Shown in pieces: positions 17,452-27,305 of a stretch of DNA of 64,000 nt. Under the pieces are notes generated by a model. That model did no database searches. It had not been told where the DNA came from and worked only from the letters and a program-made list of their open reading frames with translations. The stretch's first letter is position 1. Each line of letters starts with the position of its first letter. The position numbers were made by a program, and so were the translations under genes. Source of the DNA: Serratia proteamaculans (GTDB taxonomy: Bacteria > Pseudomonadota > Gammaproteobacteria > Enterobacterales > Enterobacteriaceae); contig NZ_SWDE01000008.1 of the NCBI RefSeq assembly GCF_013337185.1, positions 145,996 through 209,995 of the forward strand, in the 5' to 3' direction.

Positions 17452-20400
17452 TCAGAAGCGCCAGTTCACGGACAGATTGCCCTCTAACGAATTGCTGCCC
17501 TGACGGAACAGCTCGCTGGAAAGGCCGGCCCCGACAGAAACATCTTTAGTAAGCTGATATTGCACACCCGCCTGCGCCGCCAACCCATCACGCCCGGCCA
17601 AAGTGCTTTTGCTATCAAAAGCAGAGGCGTCATAACCAGCGAACTGTGCACGTTGGGTGACATTGTTGCTCAACAACTCATGCTGCCAACCAAGACGCAG
17701 GGTGGCAGACAAAGCCGGAGTCCCCTGATACAACGCCTCAACGCCCAGCGTACTTTGCAGTGAATCGGCATAACGGCCCTTCATCTGCATTGGCACAGTG
17801 CCAGAGCCGGACTCTTTAATTGTACGATGCTTGGTGGCGGTATAATCCAAAGCCGCCACCGGGCCGAAGCTAAACGACTCGGTCAATGCAAAGTGATAGC
17901 CGCCACCCAGGGTTAATGAACCGTTCCAGGCAGTCCAGTCACTCTTGCTGGTTCCGCTTATACCGGCAACATCAAACTGACGCTTCATATGATTATCCTC
18001 AGCCCCCAAACGCCCCAGGCCATAGGCAAACGGCCCGGTCATGGGATCCTGCGCGAAGCTGAACTGCAGACCGACATCAAACGACGTGCTGTGCGTTCGC
18101 GCCCGATCGGCGCTTTTGGCATTGACGGTTTGCCCGCCAACCGCCGCATGGAAACCGGTGGTCAGCCCTGGAACCAGTACGTTGCGTTTCTCTGCCCCAA
18201 ACAGCACGCCATAACGCGATGCGTTATAACCCGTGATATTGCCCGCATTGCGCTGCCAGTTCCCGCCCCCATAAGGCAGAGCAAAGCTTATCCAGTCTTG
18301 CTCGTCGTCGACCGGGGGCAAAGTCAGATTACGTTCCGGCGCCGTCAACGCACGGGTTAACTGACGCTCACGATCAAAAGAGGCCTGGATCAGGCTGTTG
18401 TAGGCCGACGGCTCCAGTTGCGCCAAAGCGCCGTTAACCTGCTTGCCATCAGGGGTGGAGAAATCCAGCGCTGTCAGCAACGGACGCATATCATCACCCG
18501 CTGTCGCCGCCGCGCGGGCCAACGCCAGCCCGACATTTCGCTCATTCGCACTTTGCGCATACTGGCTGTAGGCAGATGCCCCGCGGGTCGCACTGATTTG
18601 ATATTCCCCGGCCGCTAACGGCGCTGCATTGAAGCTCAACGTCGGTGATTGCGTCTGCACGCTGATTTGACTGAACTCACCGCTGACCTGCCCCATTTGC
18701 AGCAGAGAAGCGCTGTTCAACTTCCAGTCGGATGCATACCAGCCCGTTACCGGCATCAACGTCAAGGTCCCCCCCAAACTGGACGTTCCGCTGATTTGCA
18801 CCCGATCACCACGCCCGAGATTGTCGAACATCAGTTGCAAACGCCCCTGTGGCCCCTGCAGGTAATCACCAATGATAGAAACCAGGCCAAAAGGCGAACC
18901 GGTAGTCAGCAAGCCGTTATTGGTGAACAACCCGGCATCCGACAGCTCATAACGGCTATTGCCCGCCAACTGGGCGCCCGGTTCAATGTCCACGCTATAC
19001 ACCTGATGATCGCCGTTTAAAGTGGTTTTCCCGCCCTCGGCCACCAGCGCCAAATTATCCTTACCGCGAATATTGCCGTTATAGGTAAAATCAAAACCGC
19101 TATCCGCCACAGCGGTCACTTGCCCCAGCGCATCCGGCTGCAGACCAAAGGTTAAACGGGTAAGCCGCGCCTGATTATTTTCGTCCCATTGGGCATAGTC
19201 AGAAATGATATCGCCCTGAATATCGGCACCGCGCATCACGTTGATTGCGCTGGCCAATGCATTCTCGGACTGGTAGATAGCCGCTTTACTGCCCTTCAGC
19301 GAGCCGGTGATATCAAAATTGGACACCAGCGGTGCCGCCCGGTATTTGGACAAGTCGAGCCCGCCCCACTGCCAGATATAGGAGCCGCGGTATTCGGCGT
19401 CATTGCCCAACAGGTTGTTGCCAAAATCCAGACGCGTAGCGACCCCTTCTTTGCCGATCGCCTCCAAACTGCCACGTTGAATAATATTGTGCCGATCGCC
19501 GTAAGCCACCAACAAGCCGGTGCCGTAGTCACCGTTGGCCTGCACCTGGGTACCCGGCGCGATGCTGAGCGTATTGCCCGCACCGTCGACGCGAATACCG
19601 GCGGCGGCCACGCCATCGGCCAGCAGGTCGCCACGTTGCTCTATCCGATTGTTACTGCCGTAGATATGCAACCCGACGCCCCGGGCTGCGGTATTGGCTT
19701 CACCATCGATATACGCAGTGCCTGCGGCGTTACGCGCGAAATACCCTTGCTGGTTAACCACATCCAGACCACTGCCATAAACCGAGCGGCCAAAAAAGTT
19801 ACGCCGGTCGATGTCGTACCCCATGTCCTGCAACAGTGCCAATTCGGCTTCCATCATTGAGGTGTAATTGCGGTAGTTTTGGTGGCTCATCAGGCTGCGA
19901 TCCAGCTCGATGTGGGACATGTAATCGTCATCCAAATCGCCAAATACGTCGAGGATACGCACCGGAACCCCTGGCATCGCACCTTCCAGCACCTCTTTGA
20001 CATGGCTGCCAGCGAAATAACCCTGATCCTTGCGCACGTCAAAAGCGGAAGGATTGTCCGGCCCCTCGCAAGCTTTGCACACAATAGCCTGCCCCGGCTG
20101 GGCAGGGTTGCCGTTGTCGTCAAACAGATGCGATGTCCAGCTCCCTTGCGTCGGGCCGAACTGGGTCACACCATCGACTACCGCGGCCTCGTTACTAATT
20201 CCCAACGCATGGGCAATTTCATGAAATAGGGTGACTTCCAGATCGGTACGGTGATCGGTCGGGATCTGTGCTGGTAAAGCCTGTGAAGGAGTAAAATCCA
20301 GCTTGCCAATGCGGACGATGGCGTGAGCACCACTGTCCAACTCGCCCGCTTCTTGCCCCTGCAGCACGGCCTGAAGTTGGGTCAGACTAAAGGTGTCGTC

Positions 20401-20724
20401 ACTGACGTTTTGACTCATCGCGCCGGCATTTTTTTCGTCAAAAGTACCGACGTTGATCACCCCCGGCAATTGGCCTGGCTTGGGCTTGATAATATCGGCC
20501 CAGCGCTGTGCGGCGCTGATGACCTGCGCCTTTTGCGCCTCGTCCAATACCCAGGATGAGTGCTGGGGAACACCTTCATCAGTAAAATAGCCGTCATCGG
20601 TGGGAGTATAGAAATTCAGTTTAAATACCGTTTGCCCGCTGTTATTTCTCACTTCATAACTTTCAACCGCCTGCGCGGAGCAGAAGGGTAAAGCCGCAAT
20701 GATTGCGATAGCCAACCTTTTCAT
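17452..20724 (-). CDS. Autotransporter with HExxH metalloprotease-like passenger
   Basis: A 1090-residue type V secreted protein. A signal peptide (MKRLAIAIIAALPFCSAQA) is followed by a protease-like domain (about 25-330). Its zinc motif is HEIAHALGISN: H168, E169 and H172, with Gly175. Asn178 stands where metzincins have His or Asp. A beta-helical region with IDGEANTAARGVGLHIYGSN and similar turns spans about 340-640. The autotransporter beta-barrel (about 820-1090) includes FAYGLGRLGAEDN and ends in a terminal Phe (LSVNWRF), the BAM signature. The ATG follows AAGGAGTG; a 33-nt longer in-frame start is less likely. It is monocistronic. Surface protease activity is plausible but the altered motif leaves it uncertain. 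Confidence 0.85.
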   Translation of the reverse strand: MKRLAIAIIAALPFCSAQAVESYEVRNNSGQTVFKLNFYTPTDDGYFTDEGVPQHSSWVLDEAQKAQVISAAQRWADIIKPKPGQLPGVINVGTFDEKNAGAMSQNVSDDTFSLTQLQAVLQGQEAGELDSGAHAIVRIGKLDFTPSQALPAQIPTDHRTDLEVTLFHEIAHALGISNEAAVVDGVTQFGPTQGSWTSHLFDDNGNPAQPGQAIVCKACEGPDNPSAFDVRKDQGYFAGSHVKEVLEGAMPGVPVRILDVFGDLDDDYMSHIELDRSLMSHQNYRNYTSMMEAELALLQDMGYDIDRRNFFGRSVYGSGLDVVNQQGYFARNAAGTAYIDGEANTAARGVGLHIYGSNNRIEQRGDLLADGVAAAGIRVDGAGNTLSIAPGTQVQANGDYGTGLLVAYGDRHNIIQRGSLEAIGKEGVATRLDFGNNLLGNDAEYRGSYIWQWGGLDLSKYRAAPLVSNFDITGSLKGSKAAIYQSENALASAINVMRGADIQGDIISDYAQWDENNQARLTRLTFGLQPDALGQVTAVADSGFDFTYNGNIRGKDNLALVAEGGKTTLNGDHQVYSVDIEPGAQLAGNSRYELSDAGLFTNNGLLTTGSPFGLVSIIGDYLQGPQGRLQLMFDNLGRGDRVQISGTSSLGGTLTLMPVTGWYASDWKLNSASLLQMGQVSGEFSQISVQTQSPTLSFNAAPLAAGEYQISATRGASAYSQYAQSANERNVGLALARAAATAGDDMRPLLTALDFSTPDGKQVNGALAQLEPSAYNSLIQASFDRERQLTRALTAPERNLTLPPVDDEQDWISFALPYGGGNWQRNAGNITGYNASRYGVLFGAEKRNVLVPGLTTGFHAAVGGQTVNAKSADRARTHSTSFDVGLQFSFAQDPMTGPFAYGLGRLGAEDNHMKRQFDVAGISGTSKSDWTAWNGSLTLGGGYHFALTESFSFGPVAALDYTATKHRTIKESGSGTVPMQMKGRYADSLQSTLGVEALYQGTPALSATLRLGWQHELLSNNVTQRAQFAGYDASAFDSKSTLAGRDGLAAQAGVQYQLTKDVSVGAGLSSELFRQGSNSLEGNLSVNWRF

Positions 20725-20920
20725 AGGACACTCCTTGTGAGTAAATTTTCCCTGCAAAATATTTTGCTGATGTCAATTTAACCACGCGAGTTTAAACGGA
20801 ATGTATACCGGAAAGCGTCTTGAACCCGATTGGAAACAAACTGCGGAGAGCTGCACAAAAAATAAGATAATTAGCAATATATCAAATATATAAGCAAGAA
20901 AAGCATATGGCGTGGCGGGC

Positions 20921-20947
20921 AAAAAAAAGCAGCGCATAAAGCGCTGC
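20921..20947 (-). terminator. Intrinsic terminator of the gcv operon
   Basis: Minus-strand GCAGCGC / GCGCTGC (7-bp stem, 5-nt loop) followed by eight T residues, 28 bp after the gcvP stop. Confidence 0.88.
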
Positions 20948-20974
20948 CTCTTGAACATATAATTGCAGTAGAGC

Positions 20975-23854
20975 TTATTCGTATTCGCTCATCGGTACGC
21001 AGGAACAGAACAGGTTACGGTCGCCATACACGTCATCCAGACGCTTAACGCTCGGCCAGTATTTGTTCTCGCGCACACCGGCGATAGGGAATACCGCCAG
21101 TTCGCGGCTGTAAGCATGCTGCCAGTCGCTGACCAGTTCCGCCTGAATGTGCGGCGCGTTCACCAATGGGTTGTCTTCCAGCGGCCATTCACCTTTCGCC
21201 ACCCGATCAATCTCGCCGCGGATAGCCAGCATCGCGTCGATAAAGCGATCCAGTTCTACTTTGCTTTCCGATTCGGTTGGCTCAACCATCAGCGTGCCCG
21301 CTACCGGGAACGACATGGTCGGCGCATGGAAACCGTAGTCAATCAAGCGTTTGGCAATATCCATTTCGCTGATGCCGGTCTCTTCCTTCAGCGGACGAAT
21401 GTCGAGAATACATTCATGCGCCACACGGTGATCGCGACCGGTATACAGCACCGGGTAAGCGTCTTTCAGACGGGTCGCAATGTAGTTGGCATTAAGAATT
21501 GCCACCTGGCTCGCCTGCTTCAGCCCTTCCGCGCCCATCATGCGGATATACATCCAGCTGATTGGCAAAATCGAGGCGCTGCCGAACGGTGCAGCGGATA
21601 CTGCGCCCTGCTGAGTAAGCACACCGTCGATCTGCACTACGCTGTGGCCTGGAACGAACGGTGCCAAATGCGCTTTTACACCGATTGGCCCCATGCCTGG
21701 ACCGCCGCCGCCGTGCGGGATACAGAAGGTTTTATGCAGGTTAAGGTGTGAGACATCCGCACCGATATAGCCTGGCGTGGTGATGCCCACCTGAGCATTC
21801 ATGTTGGCACCGTCGAGGTACACCTGACCGCCGAACTGATGAACGATTTGGCACACTTCACGGATAGTTTCTTCATACACGCCGTGGGTCGACGGGTAAG
21901 TCACCATGATGCAAGACAGCTCTTCGCCCGCTTGCTCTGCCTTGACGCGCAGATCGTGCAGATCGATGTTGCCGTTCTTGTCGCAGGCCACCACCACCAC
22001 GCTCATCCCTGCCATTTGGGCAGAAGCCGGGTTGGTACCGTGCGCGGAGCTTGGGATCAGGCAGATATGACGGCCGGCTTCGTTACGGCTTTCATGGTAA
22101 TGACGGATCGCCAGCAGCCCGGCGTATTCACCCTGCGCGCCGGAGTTCGGCTGCATGCAAACCGCGTCGTAACCGGTCAGTTGCACCAGCCACTGTGACA
22201 ACTGGCCGATCATCTGCTGATAACCTGCTGCCTGCTCTGGCGGGCAGAACGGGTGCAACTCGGAAAATTCAGGCCAGGTAATCGGGATCATTTCAGCCGC
22301 GGCGTTCAGCTTCATGGTGCAGGAACCGAGCGGGATCATCGCCTGGTTTAGCGCCAGATCCTTGCGCTCCAGACGGTGCATATAACGCATCATCTCGGTT
22401 TCGCTGTGATAGCTGTTGAATACCGGGTGGGTCAGGATCGGATCCTGACGCAGCATGCCCGCCGGGATCGACTGGCTGTTTTTGCTTACCGCTACGTCCA
22501 GTGCGTCGATGTCCAGACCGTGATCGTCGCCCGCCAGCAAGGCGAACAGCGTTTGTACGTCTTCACGTGAAGTGGTTTCGTCCAGCGTGATACCTACCGC
22601 ACCGTGAATGTCGGTGCGCAGGTTGATGCCAAAGCTCAGCGCACGTTCCAGCACTGCGGCCTTGTCTTTCACTTCCACCGTCAGGGTGTCGAACCAGGTT
22701 TTGTGGCGCAATTGCAGCCCGGCCTGTTGCAGCCCGGCGGCCAGAATGTCGGTCAGGCGATGGATACGCCCGGCAATGCGCTGCAGGCCCTGCGGGCCAT
22801 GGTACACCGCATACAGGCTGGCGATGTTGGCCAGCAGTACCTGCGAGGTACAGATATTCGAGTTGGCTTTTTCGCGACGGATATGTTGCTCACGGGTTTG
22901 CATCGCCATGCGCAGCGCGGTGTTACCGGCGGCATCGCGGGAAACGCCGATGATGCGACCCGGCATCGAACGCTTGAATTCGTCACGGCAGGCGAAGAAG
23001 GCGGCGTGTGGGCCACCGTAGCCCATCGGCACGCCAAAGCGCTGCGCGGAGCCGAATACCACGTCGGCGCCCTGTTTGCCCGGTGCGGTCAACAGCACCA
23101 GTGCCATAATGTCGGCAGCCACGCTGGTGCCGATTTTACGGTTTTTCAGTTCCGCCAGCAGTGCGCTGTAATCGTGCAATTCACCGGTAGTGCCAACCTG
23201 TTGCAGCAGCACGCCAAACACGCCCTGCAGTTCCAGCACCTTCTCGGCTTTATCGACAATCACTTCAAAACCGAAGGTGGCGGCGCGGGTACGTACTACG
23301 TCCAGTGTCTGCGGATGCACGTCGTCAGCCACGAAGAAGCGGTTGGCGTCTTTCAGCTTGCTGGCGCGTTTGGCCAACGCCATCGCTTCGGCTGCCGCGG
23401 TGGCTTCGTCCAGCAATGAAGCGGAGGCCAGATCCAGACCGGTCAGATCGAGAGTCACGGTCTGGAAGTTCAACAGTGCCTCAAGACGGCCCTGCGACAC
23501 TTCCGGCTGATAAGGAGTATAAGCGGTGTACCAGCCTGGGTTTTCCAGCATGTTGCGCAGGATCACCGGCGGCGTCAGCACCGCGCTGTAGCCCATACCG
23601 ATATAGGATTTGTAGCGCTGATTCTGCGAGGCAATCGCCTTCAGTTCGGCCAGCGCCTGATGTTCAGTAGCCGCATCGCCCACCGGCGGCGGCGCAGGCA
23701 GTTGAATGTCTGCCGGCACAATCTGTTGGATCAGCGCGCTGAGTGAGCGTGCACCCACCGCTTCCAGCAACTGCTGCTGTTGCTGCGCAGAAGAGCCGAT
23801 GTGGCGTTCGATGAACGCTTCGCTGTGTTCAAGTTGGCTGAGTGTCTGAGTCAT
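20975..23854 (-). CDS. gcvP: Glycine dehydrogenase (decarboxylating), P-protein
   Basis: A 959-residue PLP enzyme (EC 1.4.4.2) of the glycine cleavage system. It decarboxylates glycine and passes the aminomethyl group to lipoylated GcvH. The single-chain form has two aspartate-aminotransferase-like halves. The cofactor Lys is K708 in [16 protein letters not shown], and [14 protein letters not shown] and [16 protein letters not shown] are also diagnostic. Length equals E. coli GcvP (957) within two residues. It is last in gcvT-gcvH-gcvP. A strong hairpin lies between gcvH and gcvP and may reduce its expression relative to gcvH. Confidence 0.98.
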   Translation of the reverse strand: MTQTLSQLEHSEAFIERHIGSSAQQQQQLLEAVGARSLSALIQQIVPADIQLPAPPPVGDAATEHQALAELKAIASQNQRYKSYIGMGYSAVLTPPVILRNMLENPGWYTAYTPYQPEVSQGRLEALLNFQTVTLDLTGLDLASASLLDEATAAAEAMALAKRASKLKDANRFFVADDVHPQTLDVVRTRAATFGFEVIVDKAEKVLELQGVFGVLLQQVGTTGELHDYSALLAELKNRKIGTSVAADIMALVLLTAPGKQGADVVFGSAQRFGVPMGYGGPHAAFFACRDEFKRSMPGRIIGVSRDAAGNTALRMAMQTREQHIRREKANSNICTSQVLLANIASLYAVYHGPQGLQRIAGRIHRLTDILAAGLQQAGLQLRHKTWFDTLTVEVKDKAAVLERALSFGINLRTDIHGAVGITLDETTSREDVQTLFALLAGDDHGLDIDALDVAVSKNSQSIPAGMLRQDPILTHPVFNSYHSETEMMRYMHRLERKDLALNQAMIPLGSCTMKLNAAAEMIPITWPEFSELHPFCPPEQAAGYQQMIGQLSQWLVQLTGYDAVCMQPNSGAQGEYAGLLAIRHYHESRNEAGRHICLIPSSAHGTNPASAQMAGMSVVVVACDKNGNIDLHDLRVKAEQAGEELSCIMVTYPSTHGVYEETIREVCQIVHQFGGQVYLDGANMNAQVGITTPGYIGADVSHLNLHKTFCIPHGGGGPGMGPIGVKAHLAPFVPGHSVVQIDGVLTQQGAVSAAPFGSASILPISWMYIRMMGAEGLKQASQVAILNANYIATRLKDAYPVLYTGRDHRVAHECILDIRPLKEETGISEMDIAKRLIDYGFHAPTMSFPVAGTLMVEPTESESKVELDRFIDAMLAIRGEIDRVAKGEWPLEDNPLVNAPHIQAELVSDWQHAYSRELAVFPIAGVRENKYWPSVKRLDDVYGDRNLFCSCVPMSEYE

Positions 23855-23910
23855 TGCTACAAATTCCTGAATGCTTACGGGGTACGGGATATAGCCTGAT
23901 CTATAACTAA

Positions 23911-23939
23911 AACGCCCCGGCCAATCGGCCCGGGGCGTT
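23911..23939 (-). terminator. Terminator-like hairpin between gcvH and gcvP
   Basis: AACGCCCC pairs with GGGGCGTT, extended by GGCC/GGCC with one bulged base around an AATC loop. On the minus strand the stem ends in GCGTTTT, so it resembles an intrinsic terminator 8 bp after the gcvH stop. Partial read-through to gcvP would be required. Confidence 0.7.
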
Positions 23940-23946
23940 GCAACGC

Positions 23947-24333
23947 TTACTCGTCGATAGAAGCCTGATACGCACCGGCATCCAGCAGCTTGCCAAGTTC
24001 GGCACTGTCGGAAGCCTTGATGCGGAACAGCCAGCCTTCACCGTACGGATCGCTGTTGACCAGCTCCGGGGAACTTTCCAGCGCATCGTTGGCGGCGATG
24101 ATTTCGCCGCTGATTGGCGCATAGATATCGGAAGCGGCTTTCACCGACTCCGCTACTGCACAATCTTCGCCAGCGGCAACTTCACGGCCCGCTTCCGGCA
24201 GGTCGACAAACACCATATCGCCCAGCAGTTCCTGCGCGTGTTCGGTAATACCTACCACGTATTCGCCATTACCTGCATCGCGCACCCACTCATGGGAAGA
24301 TGCGTATTTCAATTCTGTTGGCACATTGCTCAT
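23947..24333 (-). CDS. gcvH: Glycine cleavage system H protein
   Basis: A 128-residue lipoyl carrier. The lipoylation site is Lys65 in [17 protein letters not shown], the same position as in E. coli. It shuttles the aminomethyl intermediate between GcvP, GcvT and Lpd. N-terminal [12 protein letters not shown] is the usual start. It is 45 bp downstream of gcvT. Confidence 0.98.
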   Translation of the reverse strand: MSNVPTELKYASSHEWVRDAGNGEYVVGITEHAQELLGDMVFVDLPEAGREVAAGEDCAVAESVKAASDIYAPISGEIIAANDALESSPELVNSDPYGEGWLFRIKASDSAELGKLLDAGAYQASIDE

Positions 24334-24378
24334 CGCCAGCTACTCCTTCGAAGAAATAAAGAATCAATAAACAAAAAA

Positions 24379-25476
24379 TTAATTGGTCAGTGGCTTACCG
24401 GCACGAACGAATCCTGGTTTAGTCACCTTGACCGGCATTTCGCGGTTACGGATCTGTACGATGGCCTGCTCACCGATACCGGCGGGCACACGGGCCAGGG
24501 CAATACTGAAGCCCAGGGTCGGTGAGAATGAACCGCTGGTGATAATCCCTTCATGCGTCTGGCCAGCTTCATCGGTGAAACGCACCGGCAGCTCATTACG
24601 TAATACGCCTTTTTCCGTCATGATCAAGCCGACCAGTTGTTCGGTGCCCACCTCACGCTGTTTTTCCAGCGCTTCGCGGCCGATAAACTGACGATCTTCC
24701 GGCAGCCAGGCAATGGTCCAGCCCATGTTGGCGGCCAGTGGCGAAATACCTTCGTCCATTTCTTGCCCGTACAGGTTCATACCCGCTTCCAGACGCAGGG
24801 TGTCGCGTGCGCCCAGACCGGCCGGCTTAACGCCTGCGGCCAGCAGTTTCTGCCAAAAATCAACCACCTGCTCTTTCGGCAGGGCGATTTCATAGCCTGC
24901 TTCACCGGTATAACCGGTGGTGGCGATAAACAGATCCCCGGCCTGTACGCCGAAGAATGGCTTCATGCCTTCAACCGCGTTTTTTTGCTCCGGGGTAAAT
25001 AAGGTGGCGGCGCGTTCTTTGGCCTGTGGGCCCTGCACCGCAACCAGCGCCAGATCGTCACGCACCGTCAGGGCTACGCCGTAAGGGGCTGCGTGTTCTT
25101 CGATCCAGGCCAGGTCTTTGTCGCGCGTGGCGGAGTTCACCACCAGGCGGAAATAGTCTTCGGTAAGGAAGTAAACAATCAGGTCGTCAATCACGCCGCC
25201 GGACGCATTCAGCATACCGGTGTACAGCGCTTTGCCAGGTTGAGTGAGCTTGGCGACGTCATTCGCCAGCAGATAACGCAGGAACTCGCGGGTGCGGGCA
25301 CCGCGCAGATCCACAATGGTCATATGGGAGACGTCGAACATACCGGCATCCTGACGCACGGCGTGGTGCTCATCGATCTGGGAGCCGTAATGCAGCGGCA
25401 TCATCCAGCCATGAAAATCTACCATGCGCGCACCGCACGCCACGTGCTGGTCGTACAGTGGGGTTTGCTTTGCCAT
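24379..25476 (-). CDS. gcvT: Aminomethyltransferase, T-protein
   Basis: A 365-residue folate enzyme (EC 2.1.2.10) that moves the methylene group to tetrahydrofolate and releases ammonia. Landmarks are [32 protein letters not shown] with the catalytic Asp region, and [13 protein letters not shown]. The open frame extends 42 codons upstream, but similarity to E. coli GcvT begins at [11 protein letters not shown], so that ATG is used. It is first in the gcv operon, with a long leader region upstream. Confidence 0.97.
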   Translation of the reverse strand: MAKQTPLYDQHVACGARMVDFHGWMMPLHYGSQIDEHHAVRQDAGMFDVSHMTIVDLRGARTREFLRYLLANDVAKLTQPGKALYTGMLNASGGVIDDLIVYFLTEDYFRLVVNSATRDKDLAWIEEHAAPYGVALTVRDDLALVAVQGPQAKERAATLFTPEQKNAVEGMKPFFGVQAGDLFIATTGYTGEAGYEIALPKEQVVDFWQKLLAAGVKPAGLGARDTLRLEAGMNLYGQEMDEGISPLAANMGWTIAWLPEDRQFIGREALEKQREVGTEQLVGLIMTEKGVLRNELPVRFTDEAGQTHEGIITSGSFSPTLGFSIALARVPAGIGEQAIVQIRNREMPVKVTKPGFVRAGKPLTN

Positions 25477-25857
25477 CTTTTCCCTCATTTCACTCAGAAG
25501 CTGAAGATAGGGTGCTGCTACGCAATACATCAGATAATGGCTCGCGGCCGGATTGCATAGTGCACTGACTGCCCAACAGAAACGCTGCGCCGAAACGTGC
25601 AAAAACTGCGGCTAACCGCCGCGACGCAAACGATACCTTTACCCTGACGTTATCACCGAACGACCTCATTAACCATAAGTAAAAATAGGTTTGGCGTCGC
25701 TCAAAGCCAGTAAATTGCCGGGCTAGTGTGCAGAGTTTTTGACTGGAAAAATGCGCTTTAAGGCACAAAACCAACAATTAGAGCACCAAAAATCCGAAGT
25801 TATATAACAAACCCAAGCCAGGATACGGAATTTCGACTTTTGATAACCGAACATGGA

Positions 25858-25894
25858 ATTAGAAAAACTAATGACAAAATCAACCTGAAATTAG
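25858..25894. promoter_or_regulatory. Cluster of GcvA-like ATTAG/CTAAT half-sites
   Basis: ATTAG at 25858, CTAAT at 25868 and ATTAG at 25890. CTAAT is the core bound by GcvA in E. coli, and the distance of about 380-420 bp from the gcvT start is similar to the far-upstream GcvA sites there. Such short motifs also occur by chance. Confidence 0.4.
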
Positions 25895-25988
25895 ATTTTT
25901 TCAAATGAAGGGTTTTATAAGGAAAAGCCATGGGTCTCAGGCGCAGGGGTGCGCCTTTGGGATCGAGGTTAATTCGGGGAAATAAGGC

Positions 25989-26009
25989 AGAGAGGCCTGA
26001 CACCTCTCT
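25989..26009 (-). terminator. Hairpin after ubiI
   Basis: AGAGAGG / CCTCTCT, a 7-bp stem with a 7-nt loop, 11 bp past the ubiI stop. There is only a weak T-rich tail, so it may be Rho-assisted or a 3'-end stabiliser. Confidence 0.5.
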
Positions 26010-26019
26010 CAGACAGCGG

Positions 26020-27222
26020 TCAGGCCAGCCACTCCGGCAGGTCATTAAGGCCCATCGCCTGGCGTACCAATCTGGGCTTCACGCCCGGCAGGCTATCGGC
26101 CAGGCGTAACCCGACATCACGCAGCAGCTTTTTCGCCGGATGGTTGCCATCAAACAGTTCGCGGAACCCCTGCATGCTGGCCAGCATCACCGCCGCGCCG
26201 TGTTTGCGGCGACGCTCGTAACGACGCAGATACAGATGTTGGCCAATATCCTTGCCCTGGCGTTGCAAACGGCGCAGTTCGGCGATCAACTCGGCGGCAT
26301 CCATAAAGCCCAGATTCACCCCCTGACCCGCCAGCGGATGCACGGTATGTGCTGCATCGCCTACCAGCGCCAGCCGGTGCGCGGCAAAGCTGCGGGCATA
26401 ACGCCCGGTCAATGGGAAGGTCTGACGTTCACTTTCCACCGTGCAGGCACCGAGGCGCAGGTCAAAAGCCATCGCCAGCTCGCGGTTAAACTGCTCCGGC
26501 TCCAGTTGCTTGAGCCGCTCCGCCTCCTCCGGCGCCACCGACCAGACGATCGAGCTTAAATGCGGATCGCTGAATGGCAGAAACGCCAGAATGCCATCGC
26601 CGTGGAACACTTGCCGCGCCGTTGCCAAATGCGGTTCTTCAGTGCGGATAGTGGCCACCAGCGCATGGTGGCGATAATCCCAGAAGGTTAGCGGGATATC
26701 GGCATGCTGACGCAGCCAGGAATGGGCACCGTCGGCCCCGATCACCAACCGGGCAGTCAGCATGCGGCCATCTTCCAGGGTGATAAAAGCGTCGTTTTCG
26801 CCCCAGGCTACCTGCTTGAGCGCCGCCGGGGTAATCAGCGTAACGTCGCTCAGGCTTTCCGCCCGTTTCCACAACGCCTGCTGGATCACCGAGTTCTCGA
26901 TGATATGACCGAGATGACTGAAGCCGCACTCGTCACCACGGAAGGCTATTTTGCCGAAGCTATCGCGATCCCAGACTTCCATCGCGTTATAGGCGCTGGC
27001 GCGCAGGTTGAGGATCTCGTCCCACACGCCAATGTGCTGCAGCAGGCGCTCGCTGGCGGCATTGATAGCGGAAACGCGCAGTTCCGGCTGTGGTTGCGGC
27101 GGCATCATGTCCGGTTGCTGCTGTTCCAGCACCGCAACGCGCAGACCGCTGCCCTGCAAACCACAGGCCAGAGCCAGCCCCACCATACCGCCGCCGGCGA
27201 TAACCACGTCAAATGATTGCAT
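26020..27222 (-). CDS. ubiI: FAD-dependent 2-octaprenylphenol hydroxylase
   Basis: A 400-residue flavin monooxygenase (UbiH/COQ6 family) that hydroxylates C5 of the ubiquinone ring precursor. The FAD motif is VVIAGGGMVGLALACGLQGSG; ARLVIGADGAHSWLR and LVGDAAHTVHPLAGQGVNLG are the later flavin signatures. It follows E. coli UbiI (VisC) closely to the end (RQAMGLNDLPEWLA). It lies 83 bp downstream of ubiH in the ygfB-pepP-ubiH-ubiI string. Confidence 0.96.
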   Translation of the reverse strand: MQSFDVVIAGGGMVGLALACGLQGSGLRVAVLEQQQPDMMPPQPQPELRVSAINAASERLLQHIGVWDEILNLRASAYNAMEVWDRDSFGKIAFRGDECGFSHLGHIIENSVIQQALWKRAESLSDVTLITPAALKQVAWGENDAFITLEDGRMLTARLVIGADGAHSWLRQHADIPLTFWDYRHHALVATIRTEEPHLATARQVFHGDGILAFLPFSDPHLSSIVWSVAPEEAERLKQLEPEQFNRELAMAFDLRLGACTVESERQTFPLTGRYARSFAAHRLALVGDAAHTVHPLAGQGVNLGFMDAAELIAELRRLQRQGKDIGQHLYLRRYERRRKHGAAVMLASMQGFRELFDGNHPAKKLLRDVGLRLADSLPGVKPRLVRQAMGLNDLPEWLA

Positions 27223-27305
27223 GCTGCTTAATTTCCTTAAATGACTCGCTGTGCCATTGCCCAGCGCTTTGGGCGCAGCACGCTACGCCCCTGCTAATAC
27301 ACCGC

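Larger units (their letters stand above)
25477..26019. other. gcv promoter/leader region downstream of ubiI
   Basis: A 543-bp gap containing the gcvT promoter. E. coli gcv is controlled by GcvA, GcvR, Lrp, PurR and CRP over a comparably long region. A 6-bp stem GGCGCA/TGCGCC lies near 25937. No glycine riboswitch was recognised, as expected for enterobacteria. A 95-codon minus-strand frame here is not supported. Confidence 0.5.

Noticed and set aside
20773..20958. 61-codon minus-strand frame before the autotransporter gene
   Set aside because: It overlaps the gcvP terminator, has no ribosome site and reads as AT-rich noise.
25490..25777. 95-codon minus-strand frame in the gcv leader region
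   Set aside because: No ribosome site and no family; it overlaps the expected gcv promoter region.
25477..25900. Possible glycine riboswitch in front of gcvT
   Set aside because: No tandem aptamer-like structure was recognised, and enterobacterial gcv operons use GcvA/GcvR and Lrp instead.
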